A stretch of DNA of 64,000 bases from Sphingobacterium phlebotomi (GCF_008180195.1 NZ_VTAV01000005.1:62001-126000); one strand, 5' to 3'; counted from the stretch's first letter, positions 7,901 to 16,504 are shown. The notes: generated from the letters alone by a model not told the origin. Made by a program: numbers and translations.

Positions 7901-9305
7901 GCGGCTCAGGCCAGTATTGATGACGGCTTGTGTAGCCTCACTTGGCTTTTTGCCTATGGCACTCAGCACGGGTTCGGGGGCCGAGGTGCAACGTCCGCTG
8001 GCAACGGTCGTGATCGGTGGACTCATGTTAGCCACGTTTCTAACCTTGTTTGTACTACCCATTCTTTATTTAATAAGTGAACAGACTAAAAGCAAAAAAA
8101 TGAATACCAAAATCGTGCAGATTATTGTTTTCGCTTTGTGTTGTTTCTCGGGGGGGAGTTTGTCGGCTCAGCAACCTATTACGCTGCAAGAAGCATTGGA
8201 AATCGCGAAACAAAATAACCTGGAGATAAAAAACCGACAATTGTTTAGTGCGTATAAAGCTAAACTGACCGAAACATCGTTGGATATACCGCAAATGGAA
8301 GCGTATGTAGAATACGGTAAATTGGAGGGTTTTGAAAACGATAATCGATTAGGATTGAATCAGCAGATTAGTTTCCCTACGGTTTATGCGAAAAAAAAGC
8401 AGGTGTTAAAAGAGGAATCGCAGACAGCGCAATTGGAGGAAGCCTTGACGGCTGTTCAGACGGCACGGGAAGTCCGTCATGTGTTTTATCAGATCCAGAT
8501 TTTGTATGATCGTAAAGCGATCCTGCAACATATAGACAGCATCTATAGTGAATTTGTTGATAAAAATAAACTTAGGCTAGAGCTTGGTGAAGCTAATGTA
8601 CTTGAAACGACAATCGCTGAAACACAGCGTGAGCAAATAGCGGTTCAGCGCCGACTGGTTGAAAGCGGCTTACGTAACGCGATAGTAGAGTTTCAATGGC
8701 TATTGCAGGGTAACCAAGAATATGTTCCATTGGATGTCGATTCTAAAGCGATATATCTCCTTAAAGACCGTAGCGACATGGTAGGAGCTCACCCCGAATT
8801 GCAATTACTGAAGCAATCGATACGGACAAGCGAGGCGGAAACAGCGTTGGCTTCTAGCCGGCTTCTTCCGGATTTGTCGTTAGGTTTTAGCAGCCAGTCA
8901 TTCAAAGGGATCAATAACGACCGTTTTAATTCGGTACGGATTGGCGTGGGGCTTCCCATTTTTACACAGGGACAAAGAAAGGCAATCCGCGCGTCAAAAA
9001 TTAAAGAGCGTGTCGAAATGCAGCAACTGGATAACAAAACGGCTGAAATGCGTAAAGAGCATCGAAAATTGATCATCGAATTGGAGCAGCAGCTGGCTGT
9101 AGTAACAAGTTATGAGCAAAACCAACTGCCGCAGGCTGCAAAAATACTACATACGGCGAAACAACAGTTTTTGGCTGGTGATATCAATTACTTGGAATGG
9201 GTAATCCTCACAAATCAAGCGATCGATATAGAAGTTAAGTATTTGGATGCCGTGTCTGAACAAAATAGAACCATTACTGAATTATTTTATTTGATAGAGC
9301 AATGA
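4977..9305 (+). CDS. CusA/CzcA-type heavy-metal RND pump fused to an outer-membrane efflux factor
   Basis: A 1442-residue fusion. Residues 1-1035 are an HME-RND transporter: TM1 at 12-30, periplasmic porter domains with LPIDAQPDITNNQVQI and SKTIEVTTKA segments, and the diagnostic GALDFGLIVDGAVIIVE (about 398-415) with the proton-relay aspartates. From Met1042 (base 8100 region) a signal-peptide-like hydrophobic stretch, ending in SAQQ, precedes a TolC-type domain (ITLQEALEIAKQNN onward) that runs to the end. The hydrophobic segment would act as an extra membrane crossing that places the TolC part in the periplasm. Such fusions are known in Bacteroidota. The stop overlaps the adaptor gene by 4 bases. 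Likely substrates are Cu, Ag, Zn, Co or Cd; the sequence does not settle which. Confidence 0.93.
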   Translation: MLNSIIEFSVKNKLIIALFTIGLILFGLYELRKLPIDAQPDITNNQVQIITVAPSYGAVDIERLVTFPIEQATSNIKGVTETRSFSRFGLSLVTLVFDESTDVYWARQQVSEKLQMVKEEIPDEIGIPELGPISTGLGEIFQYIVRAKEGYEKQYDETELRTIQDWVIRRQLLGTPGVAEVSSFGGKLKQYQISVDPNKLLSFHINIQDIFQALEENNQNTGGAYIERNETVLFIRSEGLLGGIEDIEKIPIKISDERTPILLRDVATVQIGHAIRYGAMTYNDQGEVSGAIVMMLKGENANEVIKSIKERLRTIEEDLPEGIVIEPFLDRAKMVNNTIGTVKTNLIEGALIVVFILVLFLGNFRAGFLVASVIPLSMLFAVIMMNLFGVGGNLMSLGALDFGLIVDGAVIIVEAVLHQLAHRGVTGGNHVLSQQKMNKQVTGSATKMVNSAVFGQIIILIVYLPIFSLQGIEGKMFVPMAQTVTFALIGAFILSLTYIPMMSALVLSKKINDKPTWSDRMMHRLERLHRRMLVKALRAKTVILIIVAALFVFAAVLLSRMGGEFIPSLEEGDFAVEMRILQGSNISKTIEVTTKAAKILKEQFPEVEKIVTKIGSAEIPTEPMPMDAGDMIVVLKPKKEWTSAKTFPELSEKMSQALTTIPGLTTGFQFPVQMRFNELMTGARQDVVCKIYGEDLDSLAAYAQRLGGIIQSVRGAEDLYIEPVVGAPQVIIDFDRSALARHHISVSDANRVINAAFAGQQAGMLYEGERRFDLVVRLADEKRQSIEHIRNLLIPTPTGIQIPLYQLADVDLKSSPNQIQREDTKRRIVVGFNIRGRDVQSIVEELEQKVNADMPLPKGYNINYGGAFENLNHAKKRLGIAVPIALSLIFLLLFFAFRSVKQSLLIYTAIPLSAIGGVYFLVLRGMPFSISAGVGFIALFGVAVLNGIVLIAEFNRLRKQGITSVVQVVLRGSKVRLRPVLMTACVASLGFLPMALSTGSGAEVQRPLATVVIGGLMLATFLTLFVLPILYLISEQTKSKKMNTKIVQIIVFALCCFSGGSLSAQQPITLQEALEIAKQNNLEIKNRQLFSAYKAKLTETSLDIPQMEAYVEYGKLEGFENDNRLGLNQQISFPTVYAKKKQVLKEESQTAQLEEALTAVQTAREVRHVFYQIQILYDRKAILQHIDSIYSEFVDKNKLRLELGEANVLETTIAETQREQIAVQRRLVESGLRNAIVEFQWLLQGNQEYVPLDVDSKAIYLLKDRSDMVGAHPELQLLKQSIRTSEAETALASSRLLPDLSLGFSSQSFKGINNDRFNSVRIGVGLPIFTQGQRKAIRASKIKERVEMQQLDNKTAEMRKEHRKLIIELEQQLAVVTSYEQNQLPQAAKILHTAKQQFLAGDINYLEWVILTNQAIDIEVKYLDAVSEQNRTITELFYLIEQ

Positions 9306-10453
9306 ATAACAAAAAATATATAGTAGTCATCATCATGTGCATGATTTTGCTACAGCTTGCTGGGTGTGGAAATGTAGAAAGTAATGTAGAAGAGCGTAAA
9401 ACGACGGATTCTACAGAAAATACCCTCAGACTGAATGCAGAACAACTGCGTATGTTGGAGCCTTCCTATACGTCGGCCACCTACCGGGATATGCCGAAAA
9501 CGATGCGGTTTAACGGAAAAGTAGATATCTTGCCGGAATATATAACGTCGGTATCTCATCCCTTGGGGGGGCATGTCAAGGCCATTCGGGTTGTGCCGGG
9601 CCAGATTTTTCGCAAAGGTGAGGTATTGGCGGTACTGGAAGACTATAAGTACGTGCAACTACAGGAAGATTTCTTAATGGCCAAAGCCCAGCTGAAAACG
9701 GCGGAGCGAAATTATAGGCGTCAACAGGATTTAAATGTAAACAAGGCGAGTAGTGATCGGGTGTTTGAAAACGCGGAAGAGGAGTACAACAAGCTCCGTA
9801 TTGCTATTCGCTCGTTGGAGCAAAAATTGATACTGGCTGACTTAGACCCTACATCGATAGCAGAAAATAATATAAGTCGTTCGACGACCATTACAGCGCC
9901 GTTTAACGGTATGGTAAGCCATATAAATGTCCAAAAAGGTCAATATGTGAACCCTTCGGATATCTTGTTCGAGCTGGTAAATGCACAGGGATTGATTATT
10001 CATATCAAGGTTTTTGAAAAGGACCTACCGAGTATACAGAACGGACAGGAACTGACGGTCTATACTAATTCGCATCCTGATCAACCCTTGAAAGCCAACA
10101 TTATGACAATCAATCATTATATTCAGGAAGATGGTTCTGCAGATGTATATGCTAAATTTCAGGACTCGCCGTCTAGATTGGCATTAGGCATGTATCTCAA
10201 TGCTATCGTTACAACGTATAAACACAAAACTATTGTCATACCGGAGACAAGTGTGGTATCTTATGAGGATAAAAGTTATGTGTTTGAAAGGCTTCCCCAG
10301 AATGTATTTCGCTTGGTGCCTTTGGAGGTCGTATCGACTTATGAGGGCTATGTGGAGCCTGGGAAATCGGAACTGTTGGCGGATATGGAGATAGTGGACC
10401 GCGGGAGTTATGATTTATTGATGGCTATGAAGAATAAAGGGGATACGGAATAG
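9302..10453 (+). CDS. RND efflux periplasmic adaptor lipoprotein (CusB/CzcB type)
   Basis: A 383-residue membrane-fusion protein. The N-terminus is a lipoprotein signal (MNNKKYIVVIIMCMILLQ, lipobox LAGC at 19-22). A lipoyl/barrel-sandwich half (SHPLGGHVKAIRVVPGQIFR) is followed by a coiled hairpin (about 120-185), the second half (TTITAPFNGMVSHINVQKGQ) and a beta-barrel/MP region. It overlaps the pump gene by ATGA, so the two are translationally coupled. It completes a tripartite pump with the fused CusA-TolC protein. Confidence 0.92.
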   Translation: MNNKKYIVVIIMCMILLQLAGCGNVESNVEERKTTDSTENTLRLNAEQLRMLEPSYTSATYRDMPKTMRFNGKVDILPEYITSVSHPLGGHVKAIRVVPGQIFRKGEVLAVLEDYKYVQLQEDFLMAKAQLKTAERNYRRQQDLNVNKASSDRVFENAEEEYNKLRIAIRSLEQKLILADLDPTSIAENNISRSTTITAPFNGMVSHINVQKGQYVNPSDILFELVNAQGLIIHIKVFEKDLPSIQNGQELTVYTNSHPDQPLKANIMTINHYIQEDGSADVYAKFQDSPSRLALGMYLNAIVTTYKHKTIVIPETSVVSYEDKSYVFERLPQNVFRLVPLEVVSTYEGYVEPGKSELLADMEIVDRGSYDLLMAMKNKGDTE

Positions 10454-10530
10454 CGGACGAGATGCATAAAACTGAAAACACACATGCAATCCATATCCTA
10501 GTTTTCGTGGACAATCTGTTATCATCTCCG

Positions 10531-11907
10531 CTACACAAATATGTTTTTTGCAAGTTCGAACAGATGTGCTTCTGATTCGTAAAAATGCATCATATATCCG
10601 GCGGTATTCGGAAATAGAATCAAATCGCCGATTTCCGGATACGATTTGAGGTAGACTTTTCGTTTAAGGATCAATTCCTGTTCCAGACAATAGCTCCCGA
10701 CGAGATAGGCGTAGCAAGGATCATCGGTCTTCTGGTTTAGTTGTTTCGGCAGATGGATAGGGTCTACCAAAAAATCGGCACTGGAACTCCGGAGCTGCGT
10801 GCGGTTCATTTCGAGGCCTACCAGCAGACGGCCTTCGCTATCTTTTTTACGGAAGACAACTTTGGCCACCGTACAACCCACTTGATCCAGCAGCGACCGG
10901 CCAGGCTCCATGCGGAATTCTAGGGCGCGTTCGGTAAACAATTGGCGGATCGGAACGTTGAAGATAGCAGAGCGCGTGGTTAGAATCTCTTCCAATAATT
11001 TCGCCTTGTGCAGTTTATTGAAATAGGGGTATACCGTGGGTTCACCATAGAGCTGATCGTTGATTTTGACCATACCGAGCGCGTCATTCTGATAGGTTAG
11101 TTCCGACCGTGTCCCGAGTACGGCTTCGCGTAGTGCCTTATGGAAGTCGAGCCATTCCTGTTCAGATTGTAGGTAATTCATCAAGATACCACCACCTATG
11201 TCGAGCGATTTCGTCTGGATTCCATAGGTCAATAGTTCGTCGATGACGCACACCGATTGTTCGATGGCTGCCACACGCTCCTTGACAGAATAACCGTTGA
11301 GATGGAAGTGTAAACCGGTGTATTCGAGATTGGGATATTTATCCGCTAAATCGCTGATACACGCGATTGCGCGATCGATGGGAAAGCCGAAGCGCGTGGG
11401 CAAACGCTTGCCCTCTACGAAAAAGCCACCCACGCGAATGTTTACCTCCATGGTTTTATCCTTTTTTTGTGCTACGTCTTGAGCCAGTTGCAGTTCATCC
11501 TCATTATCCAATACGACAGGGATGTCGTGCTGCAGGGCAAGTTCAAGAAGTTTCCGGTTTTTAACCGCTGCGGTAAGCACAAGTTGTTGGCTATCAATTC
11601 CGGCCTCGACGCATTGCTGAAGTTCACGGTAACTTGCTGTATCAACCCCTTGACCCGTCTGTACTACAGCTCGGGCTATTTCCAAGCATTTATTGGCTTT
11701 GCGTGCAAAGAATATTTTGTGAGTGATCTGGTATTTGTTTAGTACCTTTTCATACGCGTTGATGTTTTCTTTCAAGGGTGATAGGTGGTGTATGTTTATA
11801 GGCGATCCTTGCCGTTCGATCGCTTGAAACAAAGACGTGGGTTGTTCTATAATATCTTGCACCCAAGGATGTAGGATGGGTGTTAGTGATAAAAATGTGT
11901 TATCCAT
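10531..11907 (-). CDS. Y4yA-like PLP-dependent decarboxylase (fold type III)
   Basis: A 458-residue alanine-racemase/diaminopimelate-decarboxylase-fold enzyme. Met at 11907 is preferred to upstream in-frame ATGs because it leaves a 10-base gap after the preceding gene and gives the usual family length. The PLP lysine is K70 in FFARKANK; GVDTASYREL and GGGILMNY are phosphate-binding parts; the C-terminal YCLE supplies the Cys that normally reaches across the dimer. It resembles the rhizobial Y4yA family and is more remotely like SbnH. The substrate is probably an amino acid made by the adjacent SbnA-like synthase. It is the last gene of a three-gene minus-strand operon. Confidence 0.8.
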   Translation of the reverse strand: MDNTFLSLTPILHPWVQDIIEQPTSLFQAIERQGSPINIHHLSPLKENINAYEKVLNKYQITHKIFFARKANKCLEIARAVVQTGQGVDTASYRELQQCVEAGIDSQQLVLTAAVKNRKLLELALQHDIPVVLDNEDELQLAQDVAQKKDKTMEVNIRVGGFFVEGKRLPTRFGFPIDRAIACISDLADKYPNLEYTGLHFHLNGYSVKERVAAIEQSVCVIDELLTYGIQTKSLDIGGGILMNYLQSEQEWLDFHKALREAVLGTRSELTYQNDALGMVKINDQLYGEPTVYPYFNKLHKAKLLEEILTTRSAIFNVPIRQLFTERALEFRMEPGRSLLDQVGCTVAKVVFRKKDSEGRLLVGLEMNRTQLRSSSADFLVDPIHLPKQLNQKTDDPCYAYLVGSYCLEQELILKRKVYLKSYPEIGDLILFPNTAGYMMHFYESEAHLFELAKNIFV

Positions 11908-11917
11908 AAAGTTCTTT

Positions 11918-13663
11918 TTACATTTGACGAAGTGTCTCTTGTACCCAATAACAGGCGGTATCATTTTTTGTTCGCGATAAGGTGTCGTTATCGAAAAAGA
12001 CACCTTCGGTATTCGATCCGTAACAGTAAACAGGTAGACCTCCTATCGTGGTGCATTTCCCGCATTTATCGATGGACATGCTGCCCGGGATGTAATCTTC
12101 ATTCTCGTGTGCGCGTATAGACCCTTGCAGTAGCAGGTTGTCATATAGTGCGGCATTTCTTTTTTGGAGGGCGGGGCGAGCGATGCGCGCGTCAATCAGG
12201 CTGTGTATCTGGATTACTTTTCCGCTCACATCATAAACGGAAAACGTTTGCTGATCGGCCTGCCAGCTAATCGTGGGGTTGGGCAATGCCCCGAACCGGA
12301 TGATGCCGGCTTTAGCCAGAGCACATATTTTTTCCATGTTTGCTATCGGTGGACCGTAACTCACCCGGTTGAAGGCGCCAAAATAGTATTGATCCAACTG
12401 CTGCTGGGATGCACCGGTGAAGCCTACGGTCTTGTATAACGCAGCGATATGCGTACATATTTCCCCCCAAACGGCTGCGGCTGCCATCAGCGGACTTTTT
12501 TCTTCTCCTTTACGGGCCTCATCAATATTCATCTGGATATACTGGATGATTTTTTCTTCGCTGTTTAAGGCGGGTCGTAACAAATCGTTTAGCATAAAAC
12601 GCTCGGACACGGGTATTTGTGTTATCTTATTTCGTGTCATCTCCAGATCTGTAATGTTAAACATTACCGCGTAATAAGCAAGTTGTACTTCCTCTTCGAT
12701 CAAAGGCAGTACTTCCGTAACGAAATCAATTTTTGCTGACCGACGCATCCATTTCTTAAACTGTGATTCTGTCAAGATATACAAGGTGCGTTGCATCTGG
12801 TATTGCGGACCACGGCATAGTATAGGAAGTGATGTCCTGGAAAAGGGATAAATTGTAGGCTCTTTTCCGGAGCGATGATAGGTGCCCTGTTGAAAGGAGC
12901 CGCCACGGCCTTCGGTAAGGGCCAGAGCAATATCGATGAAGGTTAACCCTATGCCGATAATACCAACGTGCGCTTGCGGCGGAATATTCTCAAACTGCGA
13001 GACGGGGTAGGGTGTGCGTATATATTGCGCTGCCGGTATTCGCGGGTGATCGATTAAGGAACTGTTTTGGTAACAATGACCTGTGGTCAGCAGTAGGCTG
13101 TCGACGTCCCAATGCCCGGTATTGGTTTCTATTGTTGCCTTCGAGTCCCGATCGGTTATCGCGATAACCGGCTGCGAGATAAGCTCTATTTGTACATGCA
13201 ATGGAAGGTTACGAATTGTTTGGGTAGCGACCCACTGTAGATAGTGGCCTACTAAGGCCCGTGAGGCAAAGTCGGTCGGCTCGACAGCTGTGTCGACAAT
13301 CTTCACAGCAGTCAGCCAATCTACAAAGCTTTTTTGGTTTTCCAGGTCTCGATATGCCGGATGGAAGGCATGCACATGCCCTATGCAATAGTTGATCAAC
13401 AGATAATTAGGTTGATGTATGTCGTAATTTGGGCCGCAAGCAAATAGCTCATCTCGATTAAACCACAAAACTTGATAGTGTTTTGTGGTTGGATTGAGGT
13501 GTATTTGATTAACAAAATGATTCAGGGCATACATTCCTTTCGGGCCGCCTCCCACGATGGCAATCGTATTGCTTTCGGTCGATGGAGAAGAGTTCTTCCT
13601 AAACGCTTGGGTAAAGGAATACAGGTCGTTCTGTGGTGTAATGTGTTCAGTTTTCCAGATCAT
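11918..13663 (-). CDS. FAD/NAD(P)-binding protein of the PLP cluster
   Basis: A 581-residue flavoprotein. The N-terminal dinucleotide-binding motif IAIVGGGPKGMYALNHF sits at residues 34-50, and a second Rossmann-like segment (HVGIIGIGLTFIDIALAL) lies near the middle. This two-site layout fits the FAD-NAD(P)-binding family of PF13454. The C-terminal third has GSMSIDKCGKCTTIGGLP with two nearby cysteines. The start overlaps the stop of the SbnA-like gene by 4 bases (13660-13663). The most economical role is a tailoring oxidation or dehydrogenation in the pathway, analogous to SbnB in position but not in family. Confidence 0.75.
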   Translation of the reverse strand: MIWKTEHITPQNDLYSFTQAFRKNSSPSTESNTIAIVGGGPKGMYALNHFVNQIHLNPTTKHYQVLWFNRDELFACGPNYDIHQPNYLLINYCIGHVHAFHPAYRDLENQKSFVDWLTAVKIVDTAVEPTDFASRALVGHYLQWVATQTIRNLPLHVQIELISQPVIAITDRDSKATIETNTGHWDVDSLLLTTGHCYQNSSLIDHPRIPAAQYIRTPYPVSQFENIPPQAHVGIIGIGLTFIDIALALTEGRGGSFQQGTYHRSGKEPTIYPFSRTSLPILCRGPQYQMQRTLYILTESQFKKWMRRSAKIDFVTEVLPLIEEEVQLAYYAVMFNITDLEMTRNKITQIPVSERFMLNDLLRPALNSEEKIIQYIQMNIDEARKGEEKSPLMAAAAVWGEICTHIAALYKTVGFTGASQQQLDQYYFGAFNRVSYGPPIANMEKICALAKAGIIRFGALPNPTISWQADQQTFSVYDVSGKVIQIHSLIDARIARPALQKRNAALYDNLLLQGSIRAHENEDYIPGSMSIDKCGKCTTIGGLPVYCYGSNTEGVFFDNDTLSRTKNDTACYWVQETLRQM

Positions 13664-14637
13664 GCCATTACTTTTTCAAAAGTTTGCTGGATCCATAACT
13701 CATTGTAGATGGTATCAAGATAACGTTCTCCGCTGTCAGGAAAAAGTAATGCTACCGACGCGTTTGTCGGGATATAGTTTTTTAATTTATGTAGTGCAGC
13801 GATGAGAGCACCGGAAGAACCACCGATTAACATGCCTTCGCGTTCCCGCATGATTTGACATCCCTGAACTGCTTCATAGTCGGAGACAAGTGTGTAATGG
13901 TCAATCTGATGTTTTTGCAGAAAGGCAGATGGGTGGCTAGCGCCCATTCCCGGGATGTGTCTTGCTTTCGCATTGTTTTCAAAAAGGATGCTTCCTTCCG
14001 CATCCACCGCAATCAGCCGCGTTGACGAAGCCGTCTTCTCGATGGCGTCAGCAATGCCACGGATCGTTCCACACGTACTAGTCGCAACCAGCATGTAGTC
14101 GGGTGCCGTGCCAAGCTGGTCGAGAATTTCACGAAATATTTGCTCGTGTGCGATATGCACGTTGGGATTCCCGTATTGGTTTGTCCAATAGCTATCGGGC
14201 ACCGTGTCTAGAAGTTCCTGTACCTTTTTTAAGCGATTGCCGAGGTAACCTTGGTTTTTATCCTTTTCATTTACCTCGACCAAGTTTGCTCCATAACTGC
14301 GTAGTAATTTTCTGGCGTGCTGATTAATGTAAGGGTCGACAACAATATAGGAATCTAAATGCAGCAATTTGCATAGTCGGGCCAAAGCAATACCCATATT
14401 TCCAGAGGAAGACTCAACAATGGTGGTCCCCGCATTTATCTCGCCCTTCCGGATCGCCTCGATCAGGATGTTGGTGGCCGATCGATCTTTGACACTGCCG
14501 CTTGGATTTCCCATTTCCATCTTTGCATAGATTTGGATGTCTAGGGTGGAGGATAAGGATTCCAGTTTGAGCAATGGTGTATTTCCGATTCCCCGCTCTA
14601 GGGTAGCCGTGATATTTTCCTTGTTTAATAACCTCAT
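13660..14637 (-). CDS. SbnA-like cysteine synthase family PLP enzyme
   Basis: A 325-residue fold-type II enzyme. The PLP lysine is K50 in GSVKDRSA; ESSSGNMG (75-82) is the substrate-binding loop in the SbnA-like SSSGN form rather than the TSGNTG of standard CysK; CGTIRG and GGSSGALIA hold the cofactor phosphate and ring. SbnA joins O-phosphoserine and glutamate on the way to 2,3-diaminopropionate. The pairing with a Y4yA/SbnH-type decarboxylase supports an aminated amino-acid product. Standard cysteine synthesis cannot be excluded from sequence alone but is less likely. Confidence 0.8.
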   Translation of the reverse strand: MRLLNKENITATLERGIGNTPLLKLESLSSTLDIQIYAKMEMGNPSGSVKDRSATNILIEAIRKGEINAGTTIVESSSGNMGIALARLCKLLHLDSYIVVDPYINQHARKLLRSYGANLVEVNEKDKNQGYLGNRLKKVQELLDTVPDSYWTNQYGNPNVHIAHEQIFREILDQLGTAPDYMLVATSTCGTIRGIADAIEKTASSTRLIAVDAEGSILFENNAKARHIPGMGASHPSAFLQKHQIDHYTLVSDYEAVQGCQIMREREGMLIGGSSGALIAALHKLKNYIPTNASVALLFPDSGERYLDTIYNELWIQQTFEKVMA

Positions 14638-14731
14638 AATCTGAATTCCGTAAGTTTATTGACTTCTGTTCTTACGCCAGCTCCAAAAAAAATGCCGTAA
14701 AGTAGGAGGGGCATGTTTATGGGTACTATAT

Positions 14732-14774
14732 GCAAAAAATACGCGGTTTATACGCAGTATTCACCGCGTATTTG
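14732..14774 (-). terminator. rho-independent terminator downstream of the repeat-protein operon
   Basis: A perfect 11-bp inverted repeat AAATACGCGGT (14738-14748) / ACCGCGTATTT (14764-14774) with a 15-base loop. On the minus strand the stem is followed by a T-run (complement of 14735-14740). It lies 143 bases after the stop at 14917 and about 100 bases before the SbnA-like start. Confidence 0.65.
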
Positions 14775-14916
14775 AATCTGTTTAAGTCACCTGATAACTT
14801 AAGGGACGTTCAGCTAACATCATATTGCCGAATGATCAAATGCTGCAATGGGCAGCGGCTGGATTTCTGTTGCGCTGTTCCGGGAAGTCGTCGTAAGATA
14901 CGGAAGTTCCCACCAG

Positions 14917-16296
14917 CTAACATCGACGATGCTGTTTCAGCTGCTTGTCCATAAGGCTAGCAAAAGGGTTTTTCCCTTCCTTAATGTACGCCAGAAATTG
15001 ATCGACGGAAAAAGTATCTTGTTCCGTCCAAAAATCAGGAGCGAACAGTTTCTGGGAATCTTCAAAATATTCCCATATCCATTGCCAATCTTTATTTGGA
15101 TGCGCGCCCACTGCTATATCATAACGGGAAGCATGATCGCTTACTTGCATATGCACAAAATCCCCTTCTGCGCTGCCAGGCATGCTGTGGTCATCTATCA
15201 GAATATAAGGCGTATGTAGCTTTCCATAGATATCCAATTGACCGTCGTTATACTGCCCATATATGCCCTGGAGGATATGGGCATCGCCTTTAATTATTTG
15301 TTGTCCGTTGTAGGAATAAAAATAGTCACACTGGAGGTTGCCTCGTACGTACAGATGTAAATAGTTCTCATCAAGTATATCTCCGTTAACTAGCAGATCC
15401 CCGTCGACAATAATGCCATATATATTTTTGGGGGCTTCAAGCTCAGCGGCTTGCCGAAATACCCATTCCATGGTTAACGGGCCTTGCACGTGCAGGTCGC
15501 CAAGAAAAAGAAGATAAGCTGAATCCGCTGGCAGATAGTCGGGAAGACCATATTTTTCCGTCGCATCGACTCTGCCGATGACATTCTTGGTAGGTGCTTT
15601 TTCGGAAAAGTTTTCTCTACTTGCTTGCGCCTCCGCCAAGCCTTCTCGGATCTTATGGGAGATAGCTTCTGCTTTCTGTAAAAACTGCCTTTCTTCGTCA
15701 CTGAAAACGATATGTTGACGACGCTCAAATTCTTTTTTCCACTGTCGGTAATTGTCATCTGCAAGGATGTCGTCAAAGTGGTTTACATAAGGATCATTAA
15801 TTAGGCAGGAGCGCGTGATTTGATAGGCTTCCTCTTTACGGTCAAGTTTGAGCAATAATCGGACTTTTGTATCCAGTAGATAGCTGTGTTCGGGAGCATC
15901 GACATAGTTTTCGCCTAACGACAACAGTTCAAGGGCCTCTTGGAGATCTTGCCGGTTGTCGGTTGTCAAACAGGTATGCCAAGCTATACTGTTGGTGGCA
16001 TATCGGATGACCTCCTCTTGAAACTGTCCTTGCTCGCTGAAATGCATGATCGCTCCGCTTTGGATAGCGGAATCTAAGATTTCAAGACATTTTCTGGCGT
16101 ACGCGGCTGCTTGTTCAGTATTTTCGTCGGCATGCATGCGCATGAGTTCGTAATGGGCATATAGATGCTCAAAGTTGTCGTCTTCTGATCTACAAGCCTG
16201 AATAGCTTGTTGGTAAAGCTGTTTGGCCGATGCTTTCTGTTGATCATCTCCAAATTGGAGATCCAATGCTTTTTCAATGTATTCTCTAGGATTCAT
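14917..16296 (-). CDS. TPR-like protein with polymer-forming (bactofilin-like) C-terminus
   Basis: A 459-residue protein. The start at 16296 is set by an AGGAGAG ribosome-binding site 8 bases upstream; longer in-frame starts lack one. Residues 1-170 are helical, TPR-like (KQLYQQAIQACRSEDDNFEH, AAAYARKCLEIL). Residues about 250-400 form short regular beta strands (LLFLGDLHVQGPL, GIIVDGDLLVNGDIL, LHLYVRGNLQCD, IIKGDAHILQGIYG, LDIYGKLHTPYIL), as in polymer-forming cytoskeletal or bactofilin-type beta-helices. There is no signal peptide, so it is probably cytoplasmic. A broken small gene lies 13 bases upstream. Function unknown. Confidence 0.65.
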   Translation of the reverse strand: MNPREYIEKALDLQFGDDQQKASAKQLYQQAIQACRSEDDNFEHLYAHYELMRMHADENTEQAAAYARKCLEILDSAIQSGAIMHFSEQGQFQEEVIRYATNSIAWHTCLTTDNRQDLQEALELLSLGENYVDAPEHSYLLDTKVRLLLKLDRKEEAYQITRSCLINDPYVNHFDDILADDNYRQWKKEFERRQHIVFSDEERQFLQKAEAISHKIREGLAEAQASRENFSEKAPTKNVIGRVDATEKYGLPDYLPADSAYLLFLGDLHVQGPLTMEWVFRQAAELEAPKNIYGIIVDGDLLVNGDILDENYLHLYVRGNLQCDYFYSYNGQQIIKGDAHILQGIYGQYNDGQLDIYGKLHTPYILIDDHSMPGSAEGDFVHMQVSDHASRYDIAVGAHPNKDWQWIWEYFEDSQKLFAPDFWTEQDTFSVDQFLAYIKEGKNPFASLMDKQLKQHRRC

Positions 16297-16309
16297 ATAA
16301 CTTTCTCTC

Positions 16310-16469
16310 CTAAAATTTCCGGAAGCCTTCGTTCTTTTTTTTAATATGTTTGTCCAGCAGTTGGAAATGCTGAAGTGCTTTTTTGAATTTAGCAAGCTCG
16401 GATACGGTAAGCTCATAAATGTCTGACGAAAATCAGATGCTTTATATCATCAAAATGAACTTTTTTCAT
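16310..16469 (-). pseudogene. frameshifted small gene upstream of the repeat protein
   Basis: From ATG 16469, preceded by AAAAGG, the frame reads MKKVHFDDIKHLIFVRHL and stops. The next frame continues as YELTVSELAKFKKALQHFQ and on to KKKNEGFRKF with a stop at 16310. A single-base indel near 16418 would join them into a protein of about 52 residues. The distal frame has no start codon of its own. The gene ends 13 bases before the next ATG, as expected in an operon. I do not recognise the product. Confidence 0.5.
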
Positions 16470-16496
16470 AAGCCTTTTATCATCGTGTGTCCCTTA

Positions 16497-16504
16497 CAAA
16501 TATA
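16497..16504 (-). promoter_or_regulatory. -7 promoter box TATATTTG
   Basis: On the minus strand a perfect TAnnTTTG box lies 27 bases before ATG 16469. It is well placed to drive the broken small gene and the downstream repeat-protein gene. No convincing -33 element is seen. Confidence 0.45.

Noticed and set aside
5076-8294. Minus-strand frames of 70-158 codons within the RND pump gene
   Set aside because: Antisense shadows of a well-supported pump gene; no starts with ribosome-binding sites and no domains.
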